NCBI GenBank assembly: GCA_018398765.1
Contig: JAHBMJ010000714.1
Location: 11,798-41,844 of the forward strand
DNA from: Chromera velia
Lineage: Eukaryota > Sar > Chromeraceae
Reading direction: 5' to 3'
Length of the DNA: 30,047 nucleotides
This document shows positions 1 to 9,629 of the stretch, piece after piece. Each line of letters opens with the position of its first letter. Position 1 is the first letter of the stretch. The translations under genes were made by a program, and so were the position numbers. Under the pieces are notes generated by a model that saw only the letters and a program-made list of their open reading frames with translations, searched no databases and was not told the origin of the DNA.

Positions 1-214
1 TCTCTCTCTCTCACGCACCATATGGTCTCGACTTCACGCGGCAGGCCGGAGGGAGTGTGGTTGGAGGCACGGGTACAGATGGGGCGGAAGCGGAAGGGGT
101 GTCGGATCGATGGATGGGGAGCAGCTGCCTCTGAGTGTCGCCATGGGTCCCTGAGAGTGTATAAGAAAGAGCCTGTCTAAGTGTATGTTTGCTTGGACTT
201 TTGTGTGATTGCAG
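1..214 (+). other. Unresolved upstream segment of the LRR gene (probably intron, maybe one exon)
   Basis: It begins with a CT run and ends in a good acceptor (ATTGCAG at 208-214). A short open stretch at about 44-75 lies between an AG and a GTACAG and could be an exon, but it shows no LRR residues, so I do not assign it. Confidence 0.3.
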
Positions 215-3200
215 AAGAAAAGGACAGAGAAGAGTTGAGGAAGCAAAACGAGAGAGGCTGCTGGCTGGAGGAGCTTGACTTGTCTCTAAATTCTCTTTCG
301 GATCTCTCGGCTCTTGCGGCGTTGATGAGAAAGGGGGTAGCGTTCAGGTGAGTGGCCAGGAAGGCAGGAAGGACATTTTGTTGAGTTTTTTTCGTGCGCG
401 AAATAAGGGAGGGGGCCAGTATAAAAGGGGACAAAAGAATGTTTGCCATCCTGACAGCTCCAAGGACAGCCTGTCACTTATCTGTTTGTAAGGGCCACAA
501 CATCCATGGAAATAAATCGACTGGGCTTGTATGAAACAGAGCATGTTCCTTTGTTTCTCCTTTTCTATTCTCAATGGTGCGGGGACGTTCTCTGTTTTCC
601 TTTTTTTATTGTCTGTCTCCGTCGCTCCCTGCCTGCCGGCCTGCCTGCCTGCCTGTCTGCAGGGTCCTGGACCTTTCAGGAAACGCAATCAGCGATGAGG
701 TCGGCTGCCTGGTTGCTTGCTTTGATTATCTCTGTTTGTTTTTCGCTTGTTGTGACTCCCGCGGCTGTTTCTCTCCTCTTCTATTATCATTTTTGTCCAT
801 TGTTATACAGGTGTGTGACAGTACAACAAGTGTTTTGAAAAGAAGTTCTCTCTCTCCTCTAATGCCTGCAGTCGGCCATGTGCGTCCTCTCTGCTTCAAA
901 AGAAAGCCATTCGCTTGTGGCGCTTTCTTTCGCCTGGTGAGTGCTTCTCTGTACTTCCTTCCTTTCATCTGTGTACCTGTTTTTTCCGCTTCTCCTCCCT
1001 TTTTTTTCTTTCTGATCCATCTCTCATTTTTTGCCTCTCCTCTCGACCTCCTTGTGCATCTCCTCTCCTTTGCTTGGTCTCTCTCTTGGTGCCCCTGTCG
1101 CTGTACGTCCTACACCCCTCCCCTGTCCCATGTGTGTTAGTCAACCATTCTTCTGCCTTAATTCTGGCTGAGAGGTGGGCCCTTCGTCTCCCTCCCTCCT
1201 CACCTGATTCAGAAATAAACACATAGATAAAGAGAGAGAGAGAGAGAGAGAGAGAGACGGCCGATGGATACCTCAACGAATGCGCAGCCGACTGTTTTCC
1301 ATGAATGTTTTCATCTGCATAGAATGTGAATGGACTCTCTCGATCATCCAGTCGGGCGTGCTTGGTTGCTTGCTTGCGTCTGTTTCCCTTTCTCCAAACA
1401 ATCCGGGGTTGGTTCGTTGGCTGGTTTCTCTGCTGAATTGAATTGAATTGAATGGAATTGAATTGAAACAAACGAAAACGATGGACTCTCTCTGTTGAAT
1501 GAACCGAGTGCATGGATGGAGTGAGTGTGGTGCAGGAATGCGCACCTCTCGGACAGAACCGCTGTGGCAGTCGCTGAATGCGCAAGTCAGTGCACTGATT
1601 GATTGAATCGGCTACTGAGGGGAGTGAGCAAGGGAAAGGCACCTACCTCTTTCTTCCACCGAATTCATTCTGTGTCTAATTTATCTGTCTGTCCCTCTGT
1701 CTCTCTGAAAGGTCCCTTGTCGATTGAAAGGAAGACAGGCTCATCGAACAAGCCATGAGAGAGTGTGCTTTCGCCCTTCTGCCCCTTTTCCTGTGAAGCA
1801 TTTTGGCGTCACATTCTGCAGACTTTAGCGCGCGGCCATCTCTGTACGTCTTTGACCCTTTGGGGTTCGGTTGATGTCCGTCGGGAAAAAGAGCTAGGTG
1901 CATCCATGTGCATCAGATACAGATCTTCCTCATTCTGTGAATTCCTCCTGGCGTGCATGGATGTCTTGCAGATGCGCAAGCCGCCGTTTTTCTTGAGCAG
2001 CGTCACGCAAAGCTGTTGGCAAGCGAAGATCGAGGAGAGGGGGGAAATCAGAAAGAGGCTACTGGTAGCACTGAAGGTACGTGGATCGGTGGAGCTACCA
2101 GAACACACGTTAAAATACAATCTGCATCATGTCATAAATGAGGACTTGCGTGCTACATCTCAGGATTTTCTGATTTCGGGAGAATGGAATGGCACGGAAG
2201 GAAGCAGATGAGGATGTGGGGGTCGAAAATTCGAAAGAAAGAAGGGCGGCAACGGTGCAAGGGCTCCGCTTCTGTTTTCTTCTCCACCATCAAAATTCGA
2301 TTCGGCTGCATTCTCAATTTCTGTTGGTGGCATCGCAATCTGCAGAAGGAGGGCGGGCTCCTTTTCACGTGGACTCTGCATTTGTGCCTCTCCCTGCTGA
2401 CGGGATGGGGCTGCAGAATGTGGACCTCGCAGGAACGAGGGTGAGTGCATGTATCTGTTTCTCTCGTCTTCTGTATGAGAAACGAGTGACCGCATATTGT
2501 TACAATGTTCGCGTGAATGCGTACTGACTGATCTATCGTACATAGGTGGGTATCGCAAAGGCCCTCGAGGGTGGGTTGTTGGACAGGAGAAGTTTGCCTC
2601 TGTCCGTCAAGAGATCTACAGCAGAACCGCCCTCGTTTGCTCGGACGGGTGCGCCTGTGCTTCATTGTGAAGGTAACAAATGCGTGAGTGGGTGGGTGAG
2701 TGAGTCCGGGGTCTCGTTGGACATCACGAACGGATATCCGTTAAGGCGCTTATAGATGCGATTCGAGTGTGATGCAATTCCCTTACCCTCCCTCCAAAAT
2801 GTGGAGGAAGGAAGATCTGTCCTGTCCAGGCTGCATACCCCCCGGCCCCCCCTTGTTCTTGAACCATGTCTGACTGCACCGACGACGGGAAAGAGGGGGG
2901 GAGCACCGTTCGGCGAAGTAGAGAGAATCCGACCGCCATTTTTTGAGATGACGGACGCGTCTGTCCATGCAGAATTGGTTTTTCTTTGCCTGCGCGCTGA
3001 ACGCAAGGAGGTGGCCGATGCGTGACCAGACGTCCTGTTGGTCTGTCCACTATCAGGCTGGAAAGATACACGTAATGCATAAACAAATCTTCAATCAATA
3101 TGCACGTGCAGGTGGGCGATGCGGGAGCCGGGTTTCTGTCGGAATCCCTTCTGACGAGCGGCTGTCCCCTCAGATACGTCGACCTCTCTCAGACGTCAGT

Positions 3201-4067
3201 CAGTCAGTAAGTCAGTCAGTCGGTCTGTGAGGCAGGCAGGCAGGCTGGAGGGCAGACAGGCATGCAAGCAGGCAGGATTCCTCGATTGCAGAGGGGAGGG
3301 AGGAAGGGGGAATATCGGACAGCTTCATTCTGTGTTTGTTTGTTTATCTGAATGTATGCTCGCTGGCGGTTCTCATTCCCTCCCTTTGCATTTTCTTCCC
3401 TTCTCTCGATCGTTCTGCCTCTGTCCTTGTTTGCAGAAGAGTGGGTAGGGAGGGAGCCGACACTCTGCGGCTTGCGCTGAAGGAACGCTATGCGTGCTCT
3501 TCTTCCTCTTCCTCTTCTTCATCCTCTGCTGCGACTGAGGGTCGGTCGGTTTGTCTGTCTGTCTGTCTGCCTGCCTGCCTGTCTGCCTGTCTGTCCGAAA
3601 GAAAGGAAGCGATTCGGAAAAAGTGAAGTGAAGAAAAGACGATGTAGTATGTCTGTCTCTCTGTCTTTCTGTCTCTCTGTGTGTATTTGTCTGTCTGTCT
3701 TTCTGTCTGTCTGTCTTTCTTTCTGTCTTTCTGTCTGTCTGTCTGTCTGTCTGTCTTTCTGTCTGTCTGTCTGTCTGTAGAAGAGAAACATATAGTCTGT
3801 CTGTCTGTCTGTCTGTTGTTGGTTTTTCTTATCTTGTCTTCTTTTCTTCTCCTTCTTGTCTTGAGTGGAAGCAGCAGAGGAGTAGCGTGTGAAACCAGTG
3901 ATCACGTGAAAGTCTGTCGGGAGGTGGAGAGGCAAGGGGCGCTTAACTCTCACCTTTCGGGCCCCCTGCCCACTTTGTCTGAGTTGTCGTGATGTTCTTT
4001 TGTCTTTGTTGCTTTCTTTTTGTCTGTTGTGTTCACGAAGAAAAGAAGGGAGAAGAAGAAACATATA

Positions 4068-4099
<32 letters not shown>

Positions 4100-4984
4100 T
4101 TTGGCCTCTTCACTTCAAACAGAAAAAATGCAGAAAACATGTACGGTGATTCAACGACTTGAACGCGGTCGCGGCATCTAGCTGTCTTTTGGTTTCCATC
4201 CTGAAAGCTTTTGGAATTAAACGACTTGAATGGATGACTGTTTTCGTCAGCTCTCTCTCTGTTTATCTACAGGGTGTACACGTTTTCACCTGTTCGTCAT
4301 TTCTCTGAATGGTCTTTTTGCCTCTCTCTGTACGTGCCTGTATATTTTTTTTGGTCTGTCATACAGGGAAAATGAATGCATCTCTCTGTACGTGCCTGTA
4401 TATTTTTTTTGGTCTGTCATACAGGGAAAATGGATGCATCTCTCTGTACGTGCCTGTATATTTTTTTTGGTCTGTCATACAGGGAAAATGAATGCATCTC
4501 TCTGTACGTGCCTGTATATTTTTTTTGGTCTGTCATACAGGGAAAATGAATGCATCTCTCTGTACGTGCCTGTACACTGACTGACAATCGCGCTTCTGCG
4601 TACCCCCGTGGAGGTGCAGATAGAGGCGAGGGCATCCCAGAAGGAAGCGCTCGTTGGTGGGCGGTCGACAGGGTCGCCCTCCGAGGGCTCCCTTTCAAAA
4701 ACGCAAAGCAACTGGCGGCTGCTGTTGGGGACGTGGAGGGGGTGCGTGCGTGTCTATTTCCTTCATTCCTTCTTCATTTTTCGCCCCCGAGGGGAAGGAC
4801 TGCAAGTGCATGCGCCTGCGTACTGCATGCATGTATTTGTCTGCGTCTTGGCAAGGAACAAGGTTATGCCCCTGTGTGCGTGTTGTGTGTGCGTGCGTGC
4901 GTGCGTATGTGAGGGTGAGGGTGAGGGTGATGGTGATGGTGATGGTGAGTGTGAGTGTGAGTGTGTGCAAGTGAGTGAGTGAGT

Positions 4985-5020
<36 letters not shown>

Positions 5021-7770
5021 GAAACGAATATGTGTGAGTGTGTGCAAGTGAGTCTGTGAACGACGTATGGATGGATGAATAGAACGATGCATGGAGAGAT
5101 AGAGGTTCGCGCGATGTGCTCTTGTGTGCGTTTACGTCTGTGTGTGCATGTGTGTCTACTGCTCTGGTGCGTGTGCGTGCAGTACAGCATGTTGAGCCCC
5201 ACGGACGGGCCGGGAGGAGGGGTTGAAGATGAGGGTGGGGGGGAAGAGGAGGTGGAGGACGGGCGACCCTCCACGACCCAATTCTTTGCGATGAACACCT
5301 CAAGGTCAACTTCGTACATGGTATGCGAGACTGTTTCTTTCCTTTGTTTGCGTGTGTGTGTGTGTGTCTTTCTCGGCTGCACTCTCTTCACGCTTCCATT
5401 TCCTTTCCTTTGCCTTCCTTCCTTCCTTCCTTCCTTCTTTTCAGGAGAGTGAACAGCAAGGGAGAGGTCGTGGATGATGAGGAAGACGAGGTGGAGGCCG
5501 TGGGGATTGACGCCCTGCCGGGTGTACAGATGAGCGGGGTGGACGCAGCAGGAGAAGACTTGGAGGCGATTCACAATGCGGCAGTCGGTCAGTGAGAGGA
5601 GGCAAATGCTCTTCATTGTGTATTTACATTGTCGAAAGAAAATTGTGGCGGGAGGTTTCCCTGCGTCCCCCNNNNNNNNNNNNNNNNNNNNNNNNNNNNN
5701 NNNNNNNNNNNNNNNNNNNNNNNNNNNNNNNNNNNNNNNNNNNNNNNNNNNNNNNNNNNNNNNNNNNNNNNNNNNNNNNNNNNNNNNNNNNNNNNNNNNN
5801 NNNNNNNNNNNNNNNNNNNNNNNNNNNNNNNNNNNNNNNNNNNNNNNNNNNNNNNNNNNNNNNNNNNNNNNNNNNNNNNNNNNNNNNNNNNNNNNNNNNN
5901 NNNNNNNNNNNNNNNNNNNNNNNNNNNNNNNNNNNNNNNNNNNNNNNNNNNNNNNNNNNNNNNNNNNNNNNNNNNNATACAGTGCCCCCCCGAGAGATGG
6001 AGAGAGGGGGTTTCTCTTTTCATTATCCTGCCAGCCTAGCTTTCTTTCCGGGGAAAGAAGAAAAGGAAGGAAAGGGCCGCTGTAAATATTTTTATCCAAG
6101 AAACCAGGCGGCCTGCAGTTTCTGTCTGTCGGTCTGTGTGTCAATTTGTTTGTGTCTCCTTGCCTGCATGCGTCCGTCTTCTTCTTCTTCTTCTTCTTCT
6201 TCTTCTTGTTGTTATGTTTTAAAAGCATGGGAGGGGAGGGGAGGGAAGCTGCTTGCAGGAGGTGGGCCGGACCCGTCATGGTGGTTCTCGAAGGACGGGG
6301 AGGCAGACGACCCTCAGGACGCCTTCTATGCTTTTCTTGGGGGGGAGGGGCCGGAGGGCGGGGGAGGGGGGGCGAATGAGGCGATGACGCACACTGGGGC
6401 AATCGGTCGGTAGGTCCTGCCTTCGGGTTTCCTTCTTTTTTGCGTTTCCTTCATTTGTTCTTTCCTTCATATCTTCCTTCATTTCTTTCTTTCTTTCTTT
6501 CTTTCTTTCTTTTCCTTTCTTCTTTCTTCTTTCTTCTTTCTTTCTTTCTTTCTTTTTCTTTCTTTTTCTTTCTTTTTTCTTCTTTCTTTTTTTCTTTCTT
6601 TCTTTCCTTTCCCCGTGTGTCTGCAAATAAGTGTGTGAACAATCATCGATCAATGAACAGACATGGGCAAAGACATGCAAAGACGCGAGGACAAACGCAT
6701 ATGTTGGAATCTACTTTACATGCAGATCCCGGCCGGTCTCCTGTCACCTCCCCAGGTTTTGCGCGGAGTTCCAAATCGGCTCTTGGGGGGGGTGAGGGAG
6801 GCAACGGCTTCGGGGGTGTTCAGGGTGAAGCACACGCCAGTGGGGGGAACCCATACGTTCTCACGGTGGGGCGCTCACTTGCTCGTCTTTCTTTTTCTCT
6901 TTCTATTTCTTGTCTTCTCATCTTTGAGTTCCGACTGTCTGCCCGCCCGTTTGTGTCTCTCTCTATCTACACCCCTGTTTCACTCCCACGCTACTTCTTT
7001 TTTCTTCTTCTTTGCAGATGCGCATGTCCGACGGTTCAATCCCAGTCCCTCTGCTTCCACCACAACCAGGGACGAGGGGGAAAGCAGCAACAAGAAACGT
7101 TCCGGGGGTCCAGCAGGGCCGCATAGGATCTCCGGGAAGGGGGGCGATCTCTGCAAAGCTCAGGAAGCCCCCCCAGATTAGCTCGGTCAGGGTTGGAACA
7201 AGACCTGCCACCCTCTTCCCCTCCTCAGCACCGGCAGCAGCTGTGTCCCCTCCAGAAAGGGAGAGGCCGTCCGAAAACTCTACTGGTGTGGCGGGAACCA
7301 CTGACAGGGGTGAGTCTGTGCACCCCGAAGAAAGGGAAGACACCGAAAGAGAGAGTCCGAAGTCCTTCTCCGGACGGCGATGTCGTCGGGTGCTTTCCGA
7401 CGCAGTGGCGGCGGTGCAGGGCTCTGGGTCTGGTGGTGGGGATGAATCGGATCATGGTAATGCTGCAAGTCAGGGGTGTCATGCAGAGAGTGCGCAAACG
7501 ACCAGGGTGAGTCTCCCCACCACTCAGCAGGGGATTGCGGAAGGGACTCTGTCCTCCTTTCAGCGAGATGAGCTTGGAGAAGGGCAGACTGAAGAGCGGC
7601 GGACGGGAGAGGGAGACGCGTCGAGAGGTTCTGTTAAGGAAGTGAGTGGGTTGACTCCTGCCATGCAAGCGGCGCTGGAGAGCAGCGACGATGAGGATGA
7701 CGAGGCCTCGTGCGTGTCTGTTGAACAGGGAGAAGGGGAGCCGGTGGGTCAAACAGAGGAAGAACAATGA
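215..7770 (+). CDS. Leucine-rich-repeat protein, 5'-partial, 16 exons visible
   Basis: Exons that join in phase: 215-347, 663-699, 872-936, 1536-1585, 1972-2076, 2346-2440, 2546-2672, 2973-3010, 3112-3206, 3437-3540, 4620-4741, 5183-5304, 5445-5587, 6259-6405, 6756-6865, 7018-7770 (stop TGA). They encode about 748 residues. The first exons give repeated LRR signatures: LEELDLSLNSLSDL, then VLDLSGNAISDE, LVALSFAWNAHLSD, LQNVDLAGTR and LRYVDLSQTSVS. This is the ribonuclease-inhibitor-like pattern LxxLxLSxNxxx, so a solenoid protein-binding scaffold is expected. After the LRRs come a ten-serine run (end of the 3437 exon), a Gly/Glu/Asp-rich segment, and a 251-codon last exon rich in Pro, Ser, Arg and Glu that ends in an SSDDEDDE acidic patch; this half is probably disordered. 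The LRR part is cut by introns inside repeats. No catalytic domain is seen. The true start lies upstream of the window or in the unresolved first 214 bases. The family call is firm; the cellular role is unknown. The 5672-5976 assembly gap lies in an intron of this model and could hide an exon. Confidence 0.75.
1232..1257. repeat. (GA)n simple repeat
   Basis: About 13 GA units within an intron of the LRR gene. Confidence 0.9.
1434..1468. repeat. (GAATT)n pentanucleotide repeat
   Basis: Seven or so GAATT-type units, one with an extra GG, within an LRR-gene intron. Confidence 0.85.
3545..3816. repeat. (CTGT)n / (CTTT)n tract
   Basis: Long pyrimidine-biased CTGT array with CTTT interruptions, in the intron after the serine-run exon of the LRR gene. 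It runs into copy 1 of the CATATAG element. Confidence 0.9.
3781..3816 (+). repeat. Dispersed CATATAG element, copy 1
   Basis: Core GAAACATATAGTCTGTCTG followed by more CTGT units, in an LRR-gene intron. The core is shared with 4058-4098, 12042-12067 and 28830-28852. Confidence 0.6.
4017..4098 (+). repeat. Dispersed CATATAG element, copy 2 (long form)
   Basis: It begins with TTTTTGTCTGTTGTGTTCAC, then an AGAAAAGAAGGGAG purine segment, then GAAACATATAGTCTGTCTG. Almost the same roughly 70 bases recur in importin alpha intron 2 (28785-28852). Confidence 0.7.
4321..4573 (+). repeat. 58-bp tandem repeat, about 4.3 copies, intron-like units
   Basis: TACGTGCCTG recurs at 4331, 4389, 4447, 4505 and 4563, giving an exact 58-base period. 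Each full unit holds a donor-like GTACGT, a T8 tract and CATACAG, so it could be a 37-base intron plus a 21-base exon. Copies are nearly identical, with one A/G difference near 4433. The array lies in the intron between LRR-gene exons 3437-3540 and 4620-4741. Confidence 0.9.
4873..5016. repeat. GCGT / GGTGAT / GA compound repeat
   Basis: Successive short arrays GTGC-GTGC, GAGGGT, GGTGAT, GTGAGT and (GA)n within an LRR-gene intron. Confidence 0.85.
5672..5976. other. Assembly gap (305 N)
   Basis: A run of N in the intron between exons 5445-5587 and 6259-6405. Those exons join in phase, so no exon is required inside, but one cannot be excluded. Confidence 0.95.
6177..6207. repeat. (CTT)n repeat
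   Basis: About ten CTT units just upstream of the 6259 exon, in intron. Confidence 0.85.
6462..6610. repeat. (CTTT)n pyrimidine tract
   Basis: Nearly pure pyrimidine on the plus strand, mostly CTTT with CTT and CTTTTT variants, in an intron of the LRR gene. Confidence 0.9.
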
Positions 7771-9533
7771 ACCTTGGAGCGGGTGCGTTACAGTGGAGAG
7801 ATCGCTGTGTTTGGGGGAAAGGGCACCATACAGAAGGGGGGGGGTTCAACTTCCTGCGGCTGAAACTGTGTGAGAATTCCAGGAGCAAGAAATAGAAGGA
7901 GCTTAAAGCGGAACAGTGATGAGAATCAAGAAAGCCAAACAGCCAATTGGGGAAAGTTCCAAGTTTTGATACATAAAAAACTGTTGTTCGTGTCATGGAT
8001 GTAACGATGTATGGAACCAAAACCTAGAATAAAACACTGTGGTATGGAATTAAAATATTGTAAATAATTGTAAAAAGATGTTAACATTTATGAATTGCAT
8101 GCATGTTTCCTTTGAAATTATCTATTTATATTTCTGATGATTGAGGGTTTTGTTATGTATGCTGTGTCTTCTTTTAATATTATTTTTTTAACCTTTAGAG
8201 TAGGGTGGAGTTTAGCTAGGATGAAGTTTTGCCTTAAGCACGCTAGGTGGTGGGCAGGTGCGTATCAGTGGCTAGCGTAACGTACATGACTCGTACATAC
8301 AGGATCTGTTATGCCAGGTTCTTACTTCTAGGTACTTCCTTACAGACTTTCATACCAAGGTTTGACTTACTGCCGACTGCATACGCATGCGCGTGACTTA
8401 ATTGCATGGACGCGGATACGCTTAAACTGTGCACATCTCGATATGGCCTGATATGCTGCTTTGCGTACCGTTTGGCGCTCACAACGTTACGGCAACTATA
8501 CGCAACCATAGGTGACCGTTGCATGTCACTGACACTCAAATAAATTTTTATATGACCCCAATTAAAGTTAATTAATCTAAACTAAACATTAGATCGTGTA
8601 CATGATAAAATGATATAACAATAATATAATGATATTTATAGAACTATTTACAACTACTGTGAAACTACTGACTACTTAAAAGCAAATGTGAGAATTATCT
8701 TCCGTAATCTTCCGAGCATTTCCGACCTAGCTTCAAAGTTTTTAAGTTATTTTAAGTTCTCCTGCTGCCGTGCACATTGGTGCACATATCATTACACATG
8801 TCAATCTTTTTTTGAAAAATGCCGCTTTGAGATATGTGAATTACTATATTTTAAATCTATAGGGAGGGGGGGGGACGTGGGCCAGAAGTCCTCCGCGGCG
8901 GCGCCATGCATCACTCAAATCACTTCGATCGACGTATACATGCATGCATATCGAAAACAATTTTTTTTTAAAAAATTATATATACGTATATCACATGCAT
9001 GCATGCATGCATGCAAACCGCATTTTGTATCAATTTTATCTGCGTGTGTGTATATATACACGTATAGGCGTACATCAATTAATACTCAAAATACAGATCA
9101 TGCAGTCATTTCGAAACAAATGGTTACTTTCGTTGTCAGAGAAAAGTCTTACAAAAGATTTCTTCCGGTGTATCGCCTGAATGTGACTGTAGCCTTGAAG
9201 GATCGAGCCAAAAAAAGACGAACCGAAGGTGCTGGCGCGCGACCGAGCACCGCCCGTAGAATTCCTATCAGGCGCATCTATGTCCGTGCTGGTTTCTTTG
9301 CTCTCTCCAGAATAGCTCTGTGCATGGAGAAGCGCTCTGAAGCAGCAAGCATTCTGATGCTGCAGACAATTCTGAAATAAGGGAGAATATCGACCGAGAG
9401 AATCACTTGCCGTCTCGACAGATCGACTGCTCGCTTGAAATCTCTGGTTCAATTAATTCTTTGTACTTCCTATTGATTCTCCCTGGAAAGGGTCATTCCT
9501 GATTTGCGTGTGAGAACAGCCCGTCTTGCAGCC
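7771..9533. other. 3'UTR and AT-rich intergenic spacer, no gene supported
   Basis: After about 8040 the composition turns clearly AT-rich, unlike the flanking genes, with A/T runs and several GCATGC tracts (for example around 8939-8950 and 8994-9015). A 230-codon open frame at 8688-9380 has low-complexity, cysteine- and tyrosine-rich content typical of chance reading of AT-rich DNA. About 9480-9533 is probably the 5' leader of the next gene. I see no RNA gene. Confidence 0.5.
8028..8033 (+). promoter_or_regulatory. Candidate polyadenylation signal AATAAA
   Basis: A canonical AATAAA lies about 258 bases after the stop of the LRR gene, where the sequence turns AT-rich. Its position fits the 3' end of that transcript. 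Polyadenylation signals in alveolates are often degenerate, so this is suggestive only. Confidence 0.35.
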
Positions 9534-9629
9534 ATGAGAGGGACGAGTGTTACAATCGCCTTTTGGGGCCTTAAATTGCTTCCCCTTCTCTTGCTGGCTG
9601 TCTTCGTGTTGCCCGTCTCGTCTCTCTCT
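9534..9629 (+). other. Signal peptide coding segment
   Basis: The first 32 or so codons give a short basic start, a core of Leu, Val, Ala and Phe, and a small-residue region (PVSSLS) that would suit signal peptidase. The following sequence is charged and soluble. The protein is therefore probably co-translationally inserted in the ER; in an alga with a complex plastid, plastid routing would also start this way. No obvious Phe directly after the putative cleavage site supports plastid targeting. Confidence 0.65.

Noticed and set aside
4321-4573. CRISPR-like regular repeats
   Set aside because: There are no unique spacers between conserved repeats. The whole 58-base unit is repeated, in a eukaryotic intron.
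4864-6402. 512-codon minus-strand frame
   Set aside because: It crosses the N gap and several simple repeats, and runs antisense to well-phased LRR-gene exons.
7507-7528. Possible tiny intron inside the last LRR-gene exon (GTGAGT to CTCAG)
   Set aside because: About 20 bases is too short for a spliceosomal intron and the frame is open straight through.
8688-9380. 230-codon open frame on the plus strand
   Set aside because: It lies in AT-rich spacer with GCAT and TATA repeats, has biased Cys/Tyr/His content and shows no domain. Most likely chance.
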